22,166 nt of DNA from an uncultured Verrucomicrobiales bacterium (GTDB taxonomy: Bacteria; Verrucomicrobiota; Verrucomicrobiia; Verrucomicrobiales; Akkermansiaceae): positions 1 through 22,166 of the forward strand of contig CALBJX010000031.1 of the NCBI GenBank assembly GCA_937893015.1, written 5' to 3'. Below are positions 22,162 through 22,166 of this stretch, one piece after another. The position numbers were made by a program, and so were the translations under genes. Position 1 is the first letter of the stretch; every line of letters starts with the position of its first letter. The notes under the pieces were generated by a model. The model was not told where the DNA came from. It worked only from the letters and a program-made list of their open reading frames with translations, and made no database searches.

Positions 22162-22166
22162 GCCCT

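Larger units (their letters stand above)
11209..22166. repeat. Right arm of an 11 kb inverted repeat
   Basis: Mirror image of 1-10958, with position x pairing with 22167-x. It begins at GATGCC just inside a 21-base near-palindrome (11215-11235) and runs to the end of the window. Genes that are on the minus strand in the left arm are on the plus strand here, so this arm is the easier one in which to read ftsK, umuC and the PEP-CTERM gene. Both arms stop exactly at the window edges, so the symmetry may continue outside, or the window may be a complete contig that folds back on itself. Confidence 0.97.

Noticed and set aside
1..22166. Viral or plasmid genome with inverted repeats
   Set aside because: No capsid, terminase, replication or partition genes are present, and the arms carry bacterial core genes (ftsK, def, umuC).

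Overview
The window is, apart from its centre, one giant inverted repeat. Positions 1-10958 and 11209-22166 are reverse complements of each other; every coding region and every intergenic stretch I compared is identical. They are separated by a unique 250-base spacer (10959-11208). Every gene therefore appears twice, in mirror image (position x pairs with 22167-x). The window holds one 11 kb locus shown twice, not 16 different genes. The two likely explanations are a fold-back assembly or amplification artefact and a genuine head-to-head duplication. The duplicated genes include housekeeping genes that are normally single-copy (ftsK, def), which favours the artefact, but the sequence alone cannot decide.

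The organism is probably a member of Verrucomicrobiota close to Akkermansia. The DNA is GC-rich and bacterial. The secreted protein at the centre ends in a PEP-CTERM tail (PEP, an Ala/Leu-rich helix, then RRRH) of the type common in Akkermansia. The remaining genes are ordinary bacterial core genes with no viral or plasmid functions.

Layout of one arm, from the outer end inwards (arm 1 coordinates): an outer non-coding tip with a 17-bp hairpin and heptamer repeats (1-190); ftsK, DNA translocase (minus strand, 191-3184); a divergent secreted thioredoxin-fold protein (3329-3973); umuC, a Y-family polymerase, convergent with it (4002-5237, minus); a divergent two-gene operon of an unrecognised 519-residue protein with an Arg-rich N-terminus and a Lys/Ala/Pro-rich C-terminus, and def, peptide deformylase (5377-7525); a terminator; a class V aminotransferase (7785-8873); a terminator; a hotdog-fold acyl-CoA thioesterase (8990-9394); a terminator; about 770 bases of non-coding repeat array (9395-10163); and, reading outwards from the centre, the PEP-CTERM protein gene (10164-10835, minus). 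The same order repeats in reverse on the other side, ending at 22166.

Two things deserve attention besides the palindrome. First, the gene-free stretch after the PEP-CTERM gene is a modular array. It has three copies of a 94-95-base terminator unit whose first bases are the last codons and stop of the PEP-CTERM gene. These are interleaved with three GC-rich hairpin modules in which loop sequences are fixed (TGC, CCYCA, TTC) while the stems differ but remain perfectly paired. That covariation is the signature of a selected RNA or DNA structure, and I do not recognise the family. Second, the inner edge of each arm lies 6 bases beyond a 21-base near-palindrome. A third copy of it sits 47 bases further on in the spacer, which looks like a minimal array of short palindromic repeats and is a plausible cause of the fold-back.

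The genes do not form one pathway. Chromosome segregation, translesion synthesis, N-terminal deformylation, amino-acid and acyl-CoA metabolism and surface export are simply neighbours. Four of the promoters I can propose share an exact 17-base spacer, and three of them lie so close to the start codon that the mRNAs would have almost no leader.
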